NCBI RefSeq assembly: GCF_034931125.1
Contig: NZ_JAYGHM010000004.1
Span: 135,618-199,617, forward strand
Length of the DNA: 64,000 nucleotides
Direction: 5' to 3'
From: Rivularia sp034931125
GTDB lineage: Bacteria; Cyanobacteriota; Cyanobacteriia; Cyanobacteriales; Nostocaceae
In this document: one piece after another, positions 1-9,270 of the stretch
Numbering within the stretch: the first letter of the stretch is position 1
How the letters are laid out: each line of letters opens with the position of its first letter
Position numbers and translations under genes: made by a program
The notes under the pieces: model-generated
Database searches by the model: none
Told to the model about the DNA's origin: nothing
Seen by the model: the letters and a program-made list of their open reading frames with translations, nothing else

Positions 1-1
1 T

Positions 2-265
2 GCTGATAAATTAGGTATTGCAAAATTAGTTATTGAAGACCGGAAAGTATTTGCGCTTGACGTAAAAGAACAGAAAGTAAAAATTCCCGATGGTTTTTAT
101 ATTTTAGAAAATCAAAAGTTGCAAATTAAGAAACAAGAAATTATTTGCGACCCTAAAGCTTGTCAACCTCCTCAAGGAGAGTTTGTATTTAATAAAGAAG
201 GATATTCCCCAAATAATTCTCAAAAAGTAGATGTAAAAGCCATTTTTGCTAGCATTCAACAATAG
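2..265 (+). CDS. C-terminal part of an unknown protein (5' end outside window)
   Basis: An open frame enters from the window edge and ends at TAG 263-265, giving the last 87 residues of a protein. The segment is rich in Lys, Ile and Val, has two cysteines in a CDPKACQPP stretch and no obvious membrane segment. I do not recognise the family. It is followed by a perfect 10-bp hairpin with a T run, so its transcript probably ends before the radical SAM gene 79 bp downstream. It could be a periplasmic or structural protein, but nothing visible decides this. Confidence 0.6.
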   Translation, partial: ADKLGIAKLVIEDRKVFALDVKEQKVKIPDGFYILENQKLQIKKQEIICDPKACQPPQGEFVFNKEGYSPNNSQKVDVKAIFASIQQ

Positions 266-283
266 GGTTTTCTGTATTCTATG

Positions 284-311
284 AGTAGGTTGAAATCTCA
301 ACCTACTTTTA
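284..311 (+). terminator. Rho-independent terminator after the first gene
   Basis: The stem AGTAGGTTGA / TCAACCTACT (10 bp, loop AATC) is followed at once by a T run. It lies 19 bp after the stop codon of the partial first gene and 33 bp before the radical SAM start, so it probably separates the two transcripts. Confidence 0.75.
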
Positions 312-343
312 TTAAATAAACAATCTACAAATAATTAAGAATT

Positions 344-1501
344 ATGCACTTCATTATTAAACTAAGCAAACTTTGTAATTTACGCTGCAATTACTGTTAC
401 GAATATGCAGAACTTGCCAATAAAGAAAGAATGCCACTAGAAAAGGTAGAATTCTTTTTTCGAGGTTTAGCCGAATATATCAATTTTCAACCGAATCCAG
501 AAGAGTTTAAACCCCATTTTATTTTACATGGAGGCGAACCACTTTTATTACCTCCCGATTATTTACGTACCTTAGTACAAATCCAGGAAAAATATCTTAC
601 TTCTGAGGGAATTGAATATTCCAACTCGGTACAAAGTAACTTAGTTAATTTACCACAACGTACTATTGACCTACTCAAAGAGCTTAATTTACATTTGGGT
701 ATCTCATTTGATGTTTTTGGCAATCAAAGAGTAGATATTAAAGGACAAGATAGCCAAGAGAAGGTATTACCAAACATTCAGAAACTAATTGATCATGAAA
801 TTCCTTTCGGTGCAATTACCGTTTTGCATCGTCAAAATTACCAGAATGCATTACAAACTTATGATTTTTACAATCAATTAGGTATAGATTATCGTATTTT
901 GCCCATTTTTAGCCTTGATTCAGAAAGTGATGAAAGAGTTAAAAATCTCGCTCTTTCTCCTCAAGAAATTATTGAAGTATATCAACAAGTTGCTAAAAAA
1001 CAGTTTGCGGCTTCAGGAAGTATCAAAGTTTATCCCCTCTACGATTACTTTACTGCTGCATCTAGTTATTTATCAAAACAAAAAATTTCCGAATATAATC
1101 CTGCTCAAAAAGAATGGGCTTTGATTATTAACGTCAATGGAGATATTTATAATGATGGTGAAGCTTATCTTCCTGAAGGTTTAATGGGAAATATTTTTCG
1201 ACAATCCCTAACAGAAATATTTGCTTCTCCAGAATATCAACAGGTTTGTCATATTAGAATGCAACGTACCTTAACCTGTCGTAAATGTCCTTTCGATTTA
1301 ACTTGTAACCAATTACCAATTGCAGAAGCTTGTCCCAGCGAAAGAATTTATAGTGAAACAGGAGAATTAATTTGCGCGATCGCGAAACCCACAATCGAAT
1401 TTATGATTAGGGAAATCGAAGCAGTTGATGCTGCTAAATTGCTGTTAAAGTCTTACACTCATTTATCAAATCCCATGACTGCTAAGGTTACATTGGTTTA
1501 A
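344..1501 (+). CDS. Radical SAM/SPASM domain protein (peptide-maturase type)
   Basis: The 385-aa protein starts with the radical SAM cluster motif CNLRCNYC (CxxxCxxC) near residues 11-18, which binds the SAM-cleaving [4Fe-4S] cluster. HGGEPLLL follows in the position of the GGEP SAM-binding motif. The C-terminal third has a SPASM-like cysteine set (CHIRMQ, CRKCPFDLTC, EACPSE, ELICA) for auxiliary Fe-S clusters. Proteins of this layout usually modify ribosomal peptides or activate sulfatases. No precursor peptide is recognisable next door; the preceding gene is cut by the window edge and separated by a terminator, and a TPR gene lies convergent downstream. The class is certain, the substrate unknown. 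The first ATG has only a weak Shine-Dalgarno sequence. Confidence 0.9.
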   Translation: MHFIIKLSKLCNLRCNYCYEYAELANKERMPLEKVEFFFRGLAEYINFQPNPEEFKPHFILHGGEPLLLPPDYLRTLVQIQEKYLTSEGIEYSNSVQSNLVNLPQRTIDLLKELNLHLGISFDVFGNQRVDIKGQDSQEKVLPNIQKLIDHEIPFGAITVLHRQNYQNALQTYDFYNQLGIDYRILPIFSLDSESDERVKNLALSPQEIIEVYQQVAKKQFAASGSIKVYPLYDYFTAASSYLSKQKISEYNPAQKEWALIINVNGDIYNDGEAYLPEGLMGNIFRQSLTEIFASPEYQQVCHIRMQRTLTCRKCPFDLTCNQLPIAEACPSERIYSETGELICAIAKPTIEFMIREIEAVDAAKLLLKSYTHLSNPMTAKVTLV

Positions 1502-1547
1502 TAGGAAACGGAAAATCGGGAATGAAGAAAATCTAAAATCTAAGATC

Positions 1548-2816
1548 CTATTTATCAAAATCTCTTTCCAAGTCGTGAATCACCGTTTCGATATACCATT
1601 CATCAGACCTTCCAGGATAATAAAATTTTGCTTGTTCGATTAATCTTTGAGCAATTTCCCATTGTCCACCGACTAATCTTAGTAACCGAGAACGCAATTT
1701 TTCGTAATTATTTTGCTCGCTTTCAGGTGCGGGAGAACTTATCTTTTTCAAGTTTTCTAAAACTTGCTGATAATTATCCCAATCTTCTTTTTCACAATAA
1801 ATACTTGCTGCTTGCTGAAAATCATTAATTGCTTGGGGAAGTTCTTCCATCCGAACATTACATAAACCGCGATTATAGAAAGCAGTAGCACTACGAGAAT
1901 TAATTTCCAAAGCTTGAGCATAATCTTCAATTGCACCCAAATAATGACCTATTGCTTGATAAGCATTACCCCTAGCAACGTAGATTAAATCATCTTCAGG
2001 CTGAATTCTTAACGCTTGATTAAAATCAATAATAGCCCCTTGATTATCCCCCAATTGCAAACGTGCTTTACCACGATTACGATAAACAGCAGCATCTTCA
2101 AAATTCAATTGTAGCGCTGTATTAAAATCTGCGATCGCTTCCCGATATTTTCCCTGCTTGCAATATACAACCCCACGACAACAGTAAGCTTTCCCATCCT
2201 GAGAATCTGCTCTTATTACCCAATTCAAATCTTCCATCGCTTCTTGGGTGTTTCCCTGCTCTGCTTTCTCCAACAAAGTGGTAAAATAATCCTGCTCGGA
2301 TATTATTGGTGTAGTTTGCAATAGTGGTTTTTCGACAAAAAGCTCTTGTTTACGAGGCTGTAGCTGCTTCAACTTTTCTAAAACCAGCTTCGCACGAGAA
2401 GTATCTTTCTGTTCCAAATATAGTTCAGCAGCCCTTTTAAAACTAGCGATCGCGCTTTCAATATTTCCCAATTTGCGCTCTACTATTCCCCGCAGATTAT
2501 AAGCAGCAGCTTGGTAAGAATTGAGTTCGATAGCGCGATCAACATCTTTCAAAGCACCAGGGAAATTTTTCAACGCTAACCTTGCTAAAGCACGACAATA
2601 ATACGCTTCCACACTGTAAGGATTTCGTTGCAAAACTTCATCATAATCAAAAACAGCTTGGGGAACGTGACCCAAATCGTAGTATGCTAAACCTCGTTGA
2701 TAGTAAGCCTCAACTAACTCAGGATTAACTTGCAGCGCCTGAGTAAATTCCTTAATAGCACCAGCATAGTCTTTCTGCTTTGCCCTTTCTAATCCTAGAT
2801 CGAAAAATTCTTCCAT
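1548..2816 (-). CDS. Tetratricopeptide repeat protein
   Basis: The 422-aa protein is built almost wholly of 34-residue TPR units (for example AYYQRGLAYYDLGHVPQAVF and AYNLRGIVERKLGNIESAIA), in an N-terminal block of about four and a second block of about five, joined by a charged linker near residues 150-180. The last 70 residues are not TPR and contain a WEIAQRLIEQAK helix. TPR arrays are protein-interaction scaffolds; no enzyme domain, signal peptide or membrane segment is visible. It is convergent with the radical SAM gene and appears monocistronic. Its partner cannot be read from the context. Confidence 0.92.
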   Translation of the reverse strand: MEEFFDLGLERAKQKDYAGAIKEFTQALQVNPELVEAYYQRGLAYYDLGHVPQAVFDYDEVLQRNPYSVEAYYCRALARLALKNFPGALKDVDRAIELNSYQAAAYNLRGIVERKLGNIESAIASFKRAAELYLEQKDTSRAKLVLEKLKQLQPRKQELFVEKPLLQTTPIISEQDYFTTLLEKAEQGNTQEAMEDLNWVIRADSQDGKAYCCRGVVYCKQGKYREAIADFNTALQLNFEDAAVYRNRGKARLQLGDNQGAIIDFNQALRIQPEDDLIYVARGNAYQAIGHYLGAIEDYAQALEINSRSATAFYNRGLCNVRMEELPQAINDFQQAASIYCEKEDWDNYQQVLENLKKISSPAPESEQNNYEKLRSRLLRLVGGQWEIAQRLIEQAKFYYPGRSDEWYIETVIHDLERDFDK

Positions 2817-2883
2817 AACAGTTAACGCTTAACTTAATGAATAATTATAGATACATATCTTAACTGACAAATTATGAAATGGT

Positions 2884-2951
2884 GATTGGGAATTGGGAAT
2901 TGGTAATTGGTAATTGGTAATTGGTAATTGGTAATTGGTAATTGGGAATTG
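2884..2951. repeat. Heptanucleotide tandem repeat (TGGTAAT type)
   Basis: About nine consecutive 7-bp units, mostly TGGTAAT with some TGGGAAT, lie just upstream of the TPR gene. They match the short tandemly repeated repetitive (STRR) sequences described in heterocystous cyanobacteria, and the same unit recurs near 42.1, 54.2, 56.3-56.5 and 58.9 kb. Confidence 0.9.
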
Positions 2952-3004
2952 AGTCTTTTCATCCTAATTTTTATCTTATACATTTATAACTCCTAACTCT
3001 TAAC

Positions 3005-3218
3005 NNNNNNNNNNNNNNNNNNNNNNNNNNNNNNNNNNNNNNNNNNNNNNNNNNNNNNNNNNNNNNNNNNNNNNNNNNNNNNNNNNNNNNNNNNNNNNNN
3101 NNNNNNNNNNNNNNNNNNNNNNNNNNNNNNNNNNNNNNNNNNNNNNNNNNNNNNNNNNNNNNNNNNNNNNNNNNNNNNNNNNNNNNNNNNNNNNNNNNNN
3201 NNNNNNNNNNNNNNNNNN
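3005..3218. other. Assembly gap (214 N)
   Basis: A run of N flanked on both sides by the low-complexity string taactcttaac, so the gap is probably an unresolved tandem repeat. No gene call should be made across it. Confidence 0.99.
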
Positions 3219-3268
3219 TAACTCTTAACTTTCAATCTAAAATCCAAAATCTAAAATCCAAAATCGAT

Positions 3269-4084
3269 ATGTCCGACTTTATCTACCATTATCCAACTTT
3301 ATATCCAGGAATATTACTCAAACGCTACAAGCGGTTTTTTGCGGATGTGGAACTTGCTTCTGGGGAAATTGTTACAGCACACTGTCCAAATACGGGACCA
3401 ATGAAAGGAGTTTATATTCCTGGAAATCCCGTACAATTATCAAAAACAGATAATCCCAAACGCAAATTAGCCTATACCTGGGAAATGATTCAGTTGCACG
3501 ATAACGAACCAGTTTGGGTAGGTGTAAATACAGGTTTACCAAATAAAATTATTAAAATAGCCCTGCAAAAATATATCTTTCCAGAATTAGGAAAATACGA
3601 TGAAGTTAAAAGCGAAGTTGTTTACGGACAAGATAGAAAAAGCCGAATAGATTTTTGTTTACTTTCTGCTGAGAAAATTAATTTATCAAATCCACTGGCA
3701 CTTATAGATAACATAATCGATACTAATTATGTAGGAATAAAAAATAAATCTTTACTAAAAGATGATAACCGTCAAATATATTTAGAAGTTAAAAATACAA
3801 CTTGGACGGATAAAAGGTTAGCTTTATTTCCCGACACCGAAACAACAAGAGGACAAAAGCATCTGCGGGAATTAATGGCACTTTTGCCTCAAAGTCGTGG
3901 AGTAATGCTTTACTTTATCAACCGCAGCGATTGCACCCACTTTGCACCCGGAGATAATGCCGACCCCTTATACGGTGAATTATTGCGACAAGCTGTATCT
4001 ATGGGTTTAGAAGTATTACCTTGTCGCTTTGAAACTACACCCGAAGGTGTTAAGTATCTGGGATTAGCAGAATTGCAACTTTAA
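3269..4084 (+). CDS. sfsA: SfsA family DNA/RNA nuclease homologue
   Basis: The 271-aa product has the SfsA layout: an N-terminal OB-like part (RYKRFFADVEL), the conserved CPNTGPMKG loop, then a PD-(D/E)XK-like core with IDFCLL, YLEVKNTT and FPDTETTRGQKHLREL. Family members bind DNA, and the E. coli protein was first described as a sugar fermentation stimulation protein. Typical members have about 230-240 residues; the excess here is an insertion of about 35 residues between IDFCLL and the EVK strand. The start ATG directly follows low-complexity sequence after the gap. It is monocistronic, with a GCGAGCA hairpin behind it. Confidence 0.93.
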   Translation: MSDFIYHYPTLYPGILLKRYKRFFADVELASGEIVTAHCPNTGPMKGVYIPGNPVQLSKTDNPKRKLAYTWEMIQLHDNEPVWVGVNTGLPNKIIKIALQKYIFPELGKYDEVKSEVVYGQDRKSRIDFCLLSAEKINLSNPLALIDNIIDTNYVGIKNKSLLKDDNRQIYLEVKNTTWTDKRLALFPDTETTRGQKHLRELMALLPQSRGVMLYFINRSDCTHFAPGDNADPLYGELLRQAVSMGLEVLPCRFETTPEGVKYLGLAELQL

Positions 4085-4099
4085 ATAGTTAGAAGTAGT

Positions 4100-4116
4100 G
4101 CGAGCATCTTGCTCGC
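4100..4116 (+). terminator. Hairpin after sfsA (possible terminator or repeat)
   Basis: A perfect 7-bp stem GCGAGCA / TGCTCGC with loop TCT sits 16 bp after the sfsA stop. It lacks a clear T run, so it may be a dispersed repeat; a half copy (gcgagcaagatgc) occurs near 37150. A C-rich tandem repeat of CCCCATCT type follows (4127-4198). Confidence 0.4.
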
Positions 4117-4126
4117 TATTTAACTA

Positions 4127-4198
4127 CCCCATCTCCCCATCCCCCCATCTCCCCATCCCCTTGTCCCCTTGTCCCCCAATCTCCCCACCTCCCCATCC
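4127..4198. repeat. C-rich tandem repeat (CCCCATCT / CCCCTTGT units)
   Basis: Imperfect 7-8 bp units of the form CCCCATCT, CCCCTTGT and CCCCACCT fill the space between the sfsA hairpin and the channel gene. The reverse complement class (GGGGATGG, GGGGACAA) recurs at 34862-34952 and at the window end. Confidence 0.85.
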
Positions 4199-4204
4199 AA
4201 AAAA

Positions 4205-5284
4205 CTAACTTTTCTTCGGTTTACGTAGTGGTTTAGAGTCTATGGGTCCGAGTATTCGGTTGAGAGCGCGTAATTGTTCGGCTGTTCCCATACCGATCAT
4301 TACATCTCCTGACATTAACTTAGTATCAGCTGTGGGGCCACCAATTAACTCACCGTTAGCACGACGAATCGCTAGAACTAATGCTCCAGTTTGCGCTCGT
4401 AATCTTGCTTCTCCTAAAGTTTGACCGACGAAAGGACATGAACTGCGGTCGATTAAAACTTCTTCCATGTATAGTTCGCGACCTCTCCCCGAAATAATCC
4501 CGTCAACGAAATCCATGACCTGGGGTCTTAAAGCGGCTGCTGCCATTCTTCTACCGCCGGTAATGTAGGGCGAAACTACTGCATCTGCACCACCTCGCTG
4601 AAGTTTTTGTACTGCTTCTTCCGTGCTAGCGCGGGCGATCGCTCTAATATTTGGATTCAGTGCTTTTGCTGACAATACTATGTATAAATTTTCTGCGTCT
4701 GACGGTAATGCAGCGACGATACAAATAGCTCGATTTATTCCTACAAGTACTAATGTTTCATCTAAAGTTGCATCACCTTGATATATGGTGTAACCTTCTT
4801 CTGCCTGGGTTTTTCTAACAAGTTCTACTTCCGAATCAATAATTACAAAAGGTACCCCTTCCGCTTCAAATTCTTGGGCAATCTGACGACCTGTACGACT
4901 AAATCCGCAAATAATATAATGACTTGATAAAGATTCCATTGTGCGTCGCTGTTGTCTGAGTCGAATTCCTTCTTGAAAATATCCTTGAATTACAGCTTCT
5001 GTAAATCGATTAACAATATAAGCAATGGTGATTACCCCCATCAAAATTAGAGCGATCGTAAATAATCTTCCCCGTCTTCCTAAAGGCTGAGTTTCCCCAT
5101 AACCAACGGTTGATAAGGTAATCACCGTCATAAAAGCAGAGTCTTCCCACTTCCAACCTTCTACAAATCTGTACCATAAAGTTCCCGTCAGCAACACCCC
5201 ACAAATAGAGATTGTTCCAATCATTAATTCTTTTTGGATGCGGCGATATTTTTGCTCTAATACTGAGTAAACAGGTTTTTTCAT
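4205..5284 (-). CDS. Potassium channel with RCK (TrkA-N/TrkA-C) domains
   Basis: The 359-aa protein has a two-helix pore module: a first membrane segment near residues 20-40, a pore loop with the selectivity filter STVGYGE, and a second helix (LFTIALILMGVITIAYIV). A cytoplasmic RCK domain follows from about residue 120, with the Rossmann start YIICGFSRTGRQIA, an acidic IIDSE strand end and GDATLDE, then a TrkA-C-like domain with VLAIRRANGELIGGP. This is the MthK/Kch type, gated by ligands on the RCK ring (family knowledge). It stands alone, with spacer on its upstream side. Calcium versus nucleotide control cannot be told here. Confidence 0.93.
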   Translation of the reverse strand: MKKPVYSVLEQKYRRIQKELMIGTISICGVLLTGTLWYRFVEGWKWEDSAFMTVITLSTVGYGETQPLGRRGRLFTIALILMGVITIAYIVNRFTEAVIQGYFQEGIRLRQQRRTMESLSSHYIICGFSRTGRQIAQEFEAEGVPFVIIDSEVELVRKTQAEEGYTIYQGDATLDETLVLVGINRAICIVAALPSDAENLYIVLSAKALNPNIRAIARASTEEAVQKLQRGGADAVVSPYITGGRRMAAAALRPQVMDFVDGIISGRGRELYMEEVLIDRSSCPFVGQTLGEARLRAQTGALVLAIRRANGELIGGPTADTKLMSGDVMIGMGTAEQLRALNRILGPIDSKPLRKPKKS

Positions 5285-5728
5285 CGCTTTCCAATTTTAC
5301 AGGTCGTTTGCCTATCGCGAGTAAAATTATAATTTGCGATGCGCTGAGCGTCACTAAGCAGGTGTATCATTGTTATTGTATGCATTATATAGTTGATAGT
5401 TTAATACGTATAGATGCGGGTCTATAATTAAGATATTTTGAATTGTTTCAAGTACGTTTAAAGCATATTAAATAATTTTTGCCATTATTAACTTGCAGAA
5501 AATTTTGATTGTTGATAACTTTAATTAAATGAATCATTGCGGTTTCAGATTTCATTTGAATCAAAGCATTTGTGCGTACATAATGACTTTAAGAAGCGAG
5601 ACGTTGTGAATTAGTCCCGGAAAGCCAAGTTACAGCTACAGTGGCAATTACAATCAAACCAGAAAGTGTTAGTCAAGATACGCAGAATTGCGACTGGGCT
5701 ATCTTATTGATATTATTTATCAACTTTA
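5285..5728. other. Intergenic spacer with possible gene remnant
   Basis: AT-rich spacer between the channel gene start and the NACHT gene end. On the minus strand, about 24 codons ending at TAA 5589-5591 read as a hydrophobic tail (LTLSGLIVIATVAVTWLSG), preceded by an in-frame stop. This could be the remnant of a membrane-anchored gene, but the stretch is short. I see no RNA gene. Confidence 0.35.
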
Positions 5729-8700
5729 TCACCGCAAATCTTTATCTTTGATTGTTGAACCTTCCACTATTTGCCAAAGTGCATTAACTGCACATCTAAT
5801 GTCTTCTTTATCCTGATTTTCTTCTATCCATTGAGCCAAAGTAGGAGCAACTGCATTAGACGTTTTACTTAACTGAACTAAGGCTTTAAATACTTCAGAG
5901 TTAAAATATAAAGCTTCTTCATAAAGATTACCAGGAAAGCTGTATGGTTGAGATGAGTCAAATAGTCTAACATCTTTTAGAGATTTAAGTAGCTCACTCT
6001 TAACAACATCATGAGAAATATTTAACTGACTTAAGGCTTTCGCTGCATTCGCACATACAAATATGTTTTCATCATTATGAAGCAACGAAATTAAAATAGT
6101 TATTACATTCTCAGAGGGTTTTCTTAAATACCCTAGAGCTAAAACCACATGAAAATATTCATCAGATGATTTACCTTTGAATTCTTCCAGAAGTTTAATT
6201 TCAATCTCTGAGTAAACATCACTGAATTTACCTAACTCTTTTGCTACATATTCATTCACACCATAATCTTCATACCCCAACCAATTTATTAATTCATTTA
6301 TTCCCGCTTCATAATTAGGATTATTTGTTAAATCGCTAAATAATGCTTTTATCTTAGAGTAAACAGACTGCGCTTCTTCTATTTGTTGTTTTTGAAACTC
6401 TTCATAAGCCATATCATTATAGTATTTATCATAACCATAATAATTGAGAGTATCGCTTACATAATCATCATGATAGCCAAGCATATTTAAAGCTTCGGCT
6501 ATTCCTATTTCTCCATGAAAATTTGAGCTAAAATTTTGAATTAAAAAATCAGAAATATTACTGTATTTAAAAGCATTTCTTATAGTTTCGATTGTTGACT
6601 TATATGTATGTTTATTTTTTAGCAACTGTAAAACATCATCAACAGCTTCTTCGTGTCCTCCCAGTGCTAATCGATATATTAAATCTGCTTTTTGATTATT
6701 TTTTGAAGCATATTGATTCAGTATTCGTAGTAATTTATTCTCAAAAATAGTCCCGCTTAAATTCAATAAAATGTCTCTAATATTTTTCCTGGCTTCCATA
6801 GGAATTGGAAAATCATTTGTAGATTTTAATTTAATAATTTGATTTAAAATATTTTTTACTAGGTCTATATTTTCCACTCCTTGTTTCCACTGTTTCAGAT
6901 TTTCAGTTAAACAACGTCCAGCAAATAACAAATCTCTATGTAACCATTGTTCATACTCGCTATTATTTTCGAGTATTGCTTGCATTGTTTGTATAGCATC
7001 TTTCTGTTTCAATTTTGCCACTAATAGAAAAATAACTTCATTCCAATGTGGTTCATGTAAATGCAATTTGATTGCACTTAATATAGGCTCCAATGTAAGC
7101 TGCTCTTTAGCTCTATTATAAATATCTTCTGCTGTTAAATATTCCTGAAAAGTTTTATGTACGAAACCATATAAATTATCACTTTGATTACTGATTAAAC
7201 CAGCACGGTCGCCTATTATTTTATCTAAAAATCGCTTCGCCTCTGCTTCTGCTCTATGGTATTTTATTCCTGTTATATCTTGAATATACTCACATAATTT
7301 TTCCAGTAGTGTATCTCGTTCAATTAATATTCCTCCTTCTTGTTCATCTAATCCACCTTGAGTATGTATCCAGTAAGCTAAACGTGCCATCAGCCAGCGT
7401 AAATCATCTACTACCAAATATTGCAAAATTTCATGATTTCTTATTTCTTTATGTTTATCCCAGGAATCCAACAGTGTATTAATCGCACAATCATAAAGCT
7501 CATTACGTCTTTTCGGTAACTGCTTTTGTTCGCGATGGATTAACAATATTATTGTTAATAGTAAAGGATTACTAGCAAGTTGCTTGAGCCTAGCATTATC
7601 AAATATAGCTTGTCTGAGATTACTTTGATGAACTATTGCTTGCGATTTCTCAGAGAAAATACTCTCATACCAACGATTAATAAAGACAATTATTTGATTT
7701 TTATGAAAAGGTTGAATGTGGTAATGAGGAAACTCCTTAGTAGAAAAGTAGCGACCTGGATTACCTATAGGACGAGAAGTGATAATAACTCGATTTTGAG
7801 GGTAAGTTTCTAAAAATAATTTTATTTGCTCGACAATTCTCGCTTGTTTCTCTGTCCCTACTTCATCTAACCCATCAAAAAAAATTACCCCTCTTCCTTC
7901 CCTGAGCCAATATTCAAAAAACTCATTTGAATTAGGTAAATCAGCACAATACCTATATCGAGCAAAATCAAGAATACTCATATTTGAATGAAGAGCTAAT
8001 TCTCGAATGCGAATTACGATTGGTAGCCAATCTATTTCATTTGAAAGTCCAATATTGATAGGTTCAAGTTTTCCATTAATCCAATTTATAATTTCCAAAA
8101 AATCATCACTATCATTAGACAATTCGGTTTTTTTCTCTGTTTTTTGAACATCAGCTACTTCATTTAATTTGTTTCCGCATAAAGAAAGTAAAAAGTAACT
8201 GATTAAAGCAGTTTTTCCTGACCCTGGTGTACCTAGTATTAAGGCTCTCTTTGATTGTCGTTCTTTAAATAATCCTGTTGCTAAAATTGTCCTCTGCTGT
8301 ATTTCTTCCTGTTGAGTTTTATTGTTTTCATTTTTATTGAATTTATTATAAGAATTATCTAAAATTTCCTCCTCTAAGTTTGGAGCGACAAAAATATTTG
8401 CAAGTTTTCCAGATTGATGGGTATTCTCACCTTTCACATCAATACCAGCAAGATTTATATGATTGAAAATATGCCTGAGTTTCTTTAAATAGTTTTTCTT
8501 CGCTTCTGCCAAAGAAAGGTTATTTTTATTTTTATAAACTTCTTCCCACACGGAATAATATTTTTTCAGTAAATCAGAGTTACTAGGAGTTGCTAACTTA
8601 TTACAGATATCTTCCCAAAAAACTATATAAATAAGGAATTTATTTTCTAAGTTACGTTTATTGTTAAGCTCTTGAAGATAATCTTGGAGTTTTGTATCTC

Positions 8701-9007
8701 TTGATTCTGTTGTTGCAATAATATATTCTTTAATCTCAGATGTAAACGACTGAGTTTTGTTGACTTCTTTCTCTATATCTGTATTGGTAAGTTTACCGTT
8801 CTTATAGCGCTTGCATTGAATTGCTATACAACAATTAGAATCTTTCGGCTTACCATAAATATCAATACCATGTTGCACTTGCCCACTTCTACCGTATCTT
8901 GCTGCATATGAATCTTGCCATTCCCTTGTGTAAATTTCCCACACAATATCTTCAAATTCATTCCAATCTTTAGGCTTAGGTAATTCGCTTGTAGCTGGAA
9001 TAGGCAT
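5729..9007 (-). CDS. NACHT-domain NTPase with N-terminal Mrr-like nuclease and C-terminal HEAT-like repeats
   Basis: The 1092-aa protein has three parts. Residues 12-150 look like a restriction-endonuclease fold of the Mrr type: FED (18-20), GID with D49, and Q64-C65-K66 (the D...QxK active-site pattern). Residues about 240-600 are a NACHT P-loop ATPase: Walker A GTPGSGKT (259-266), Walker B VIFFDGLDE (374-382), sensor VIITSRP, and a winged-helix-like part with VHKTFQEYLTAEDI. From about 640 to the end come helical repeats of HEAT/Armadillo type. This is the layout of bacterial NLR-like (STAND/NACHT) defence proteins, where repeats sense a phage product and an N-terminal effector acts (inference from architecture). 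It is a single-gene unit with AT-rich spacers. No partner gene is visible. All key motifs are intact. Confidence 0.9.
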   Translation of the reverse strand: MPIPATSELPKPKDWNEFEDIVWEIYTREWQDSYAARYGRSGQVQHGIDIYGKPKDSNCCIAIQCKRYKNGKLTNTDIEKEVNKTQSFTSEIKEYIIATTESRDTKLQDYLQELNNKRNLENKFLIYIVFWEDICNKLATPSNSDLLKKYYSVWEEVYKNKNNLSLAEAKKNYLKKLRHIFNHINLAGIDVKGENTHQSGKLANIFVAPNLEEEILDNSYNKFNKNENNKTQQEEIQQRTILATGLFKERQSKRALILGTPGSGKTALISYFLLSLCGNKLNEVADVQKTEKKTELSNDSDDFLEIINWINGKLEPINIGLSNEIDWLPIVIRIRELALHSNMSILDFARYRYCADLPNSNEFFEYWLREGRGVIFFDGLDEVGTEKQARIVEQIKLFLETYPQNRVIITSRPIGNPGRYFSTKEFPHYHIQPFHKNQIIVFINRWYESIFSEKSQAIVHQSNLRQAIFDNARLKQLASNPLLLTIILLIHREQKQLPKRRNELYDCAINTLLDSWDKHKEIRNHEILQYLVVDDLRWLMARLAYWIHTQGGLDEQEGGILIERDTLLEKLCEYIQDITGIKYHRAEAEAKRFLDKIIGDRAGLISNQSDNLYGFVHKTFQEYLTAEDIYNRAKEQLTLEPILSAIKLHLHEPHWNEVIFLLVAKLKQKDAIQTMQAILENNSEYEQWLHRDLLFAGRCLTENLKQWKQGVENIDLVKNILNQIIKLKSTNDFPIPMEARKNIRDILLNLSGTIFENKLLRILNQYASKNNQKADLIYRLALGGHEEAVDDVLQLLKNKHTYKSTIETIRNAFKYSNISDFLIQNFSSNFHGEIGIAEALNMLGYHDDYVSDTLNYYGYDKYYNDMAYEEFQKQQIEEAQSVYSKIKALFSDLTNNPNYEAGINELINWLGYEDYGVNEYVAKELGKFSDVYSEIEIKLLEEFKGKSSDEYFHVVLALGYLRKPSENVITILISLLHNDENIFVCANAAKALSQLNISHDVVKSELLKSLKDVRLFDSSQPYSFPGNLYEEALYFNSEVFKALVQLSKTSNAVAPTLAQWIEENQDKEDIRCAVNALWQIVEGSTIKDKDLR

Positions 9008-9217
9008 AATTAACTACACATTGCTTTTCGTAAAGACTCTGTTCTCAATAATACTAAGACAAACAAGATATTTGTACCCATTCGTTTTTTTGTATGCTAA
9101 TAAATTTTCAAAAACTTGACTACACTTAACAAATACCTTCGCCAATTTATGAGGGCTGGATGGATTTTCACGGAAAAACGTTTATTACAGGTCAATTAAT
9201 TAACCACAAATTAATAA

Positions 9218-9238
9218 AGACGTTGCAGTGCAACGTCT
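9218..9238. repeat. Palindromic repeat AGACGTTGCA, copy 1
   Basis: The stem AGACGTTGCA / TGCAACGTCT (10 bp around one central base) lies 33 bp beyond the 3' end of ndhD. The same palindrome occurs at 17353-17375 and a variant at 51202-51224, so it is a dispersed repeat that may also act as a terminator. Confidence 0.8.
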
Positions 9239-9270
9239 CTACATTAATTATTCAATTTTTTACCTAATCC

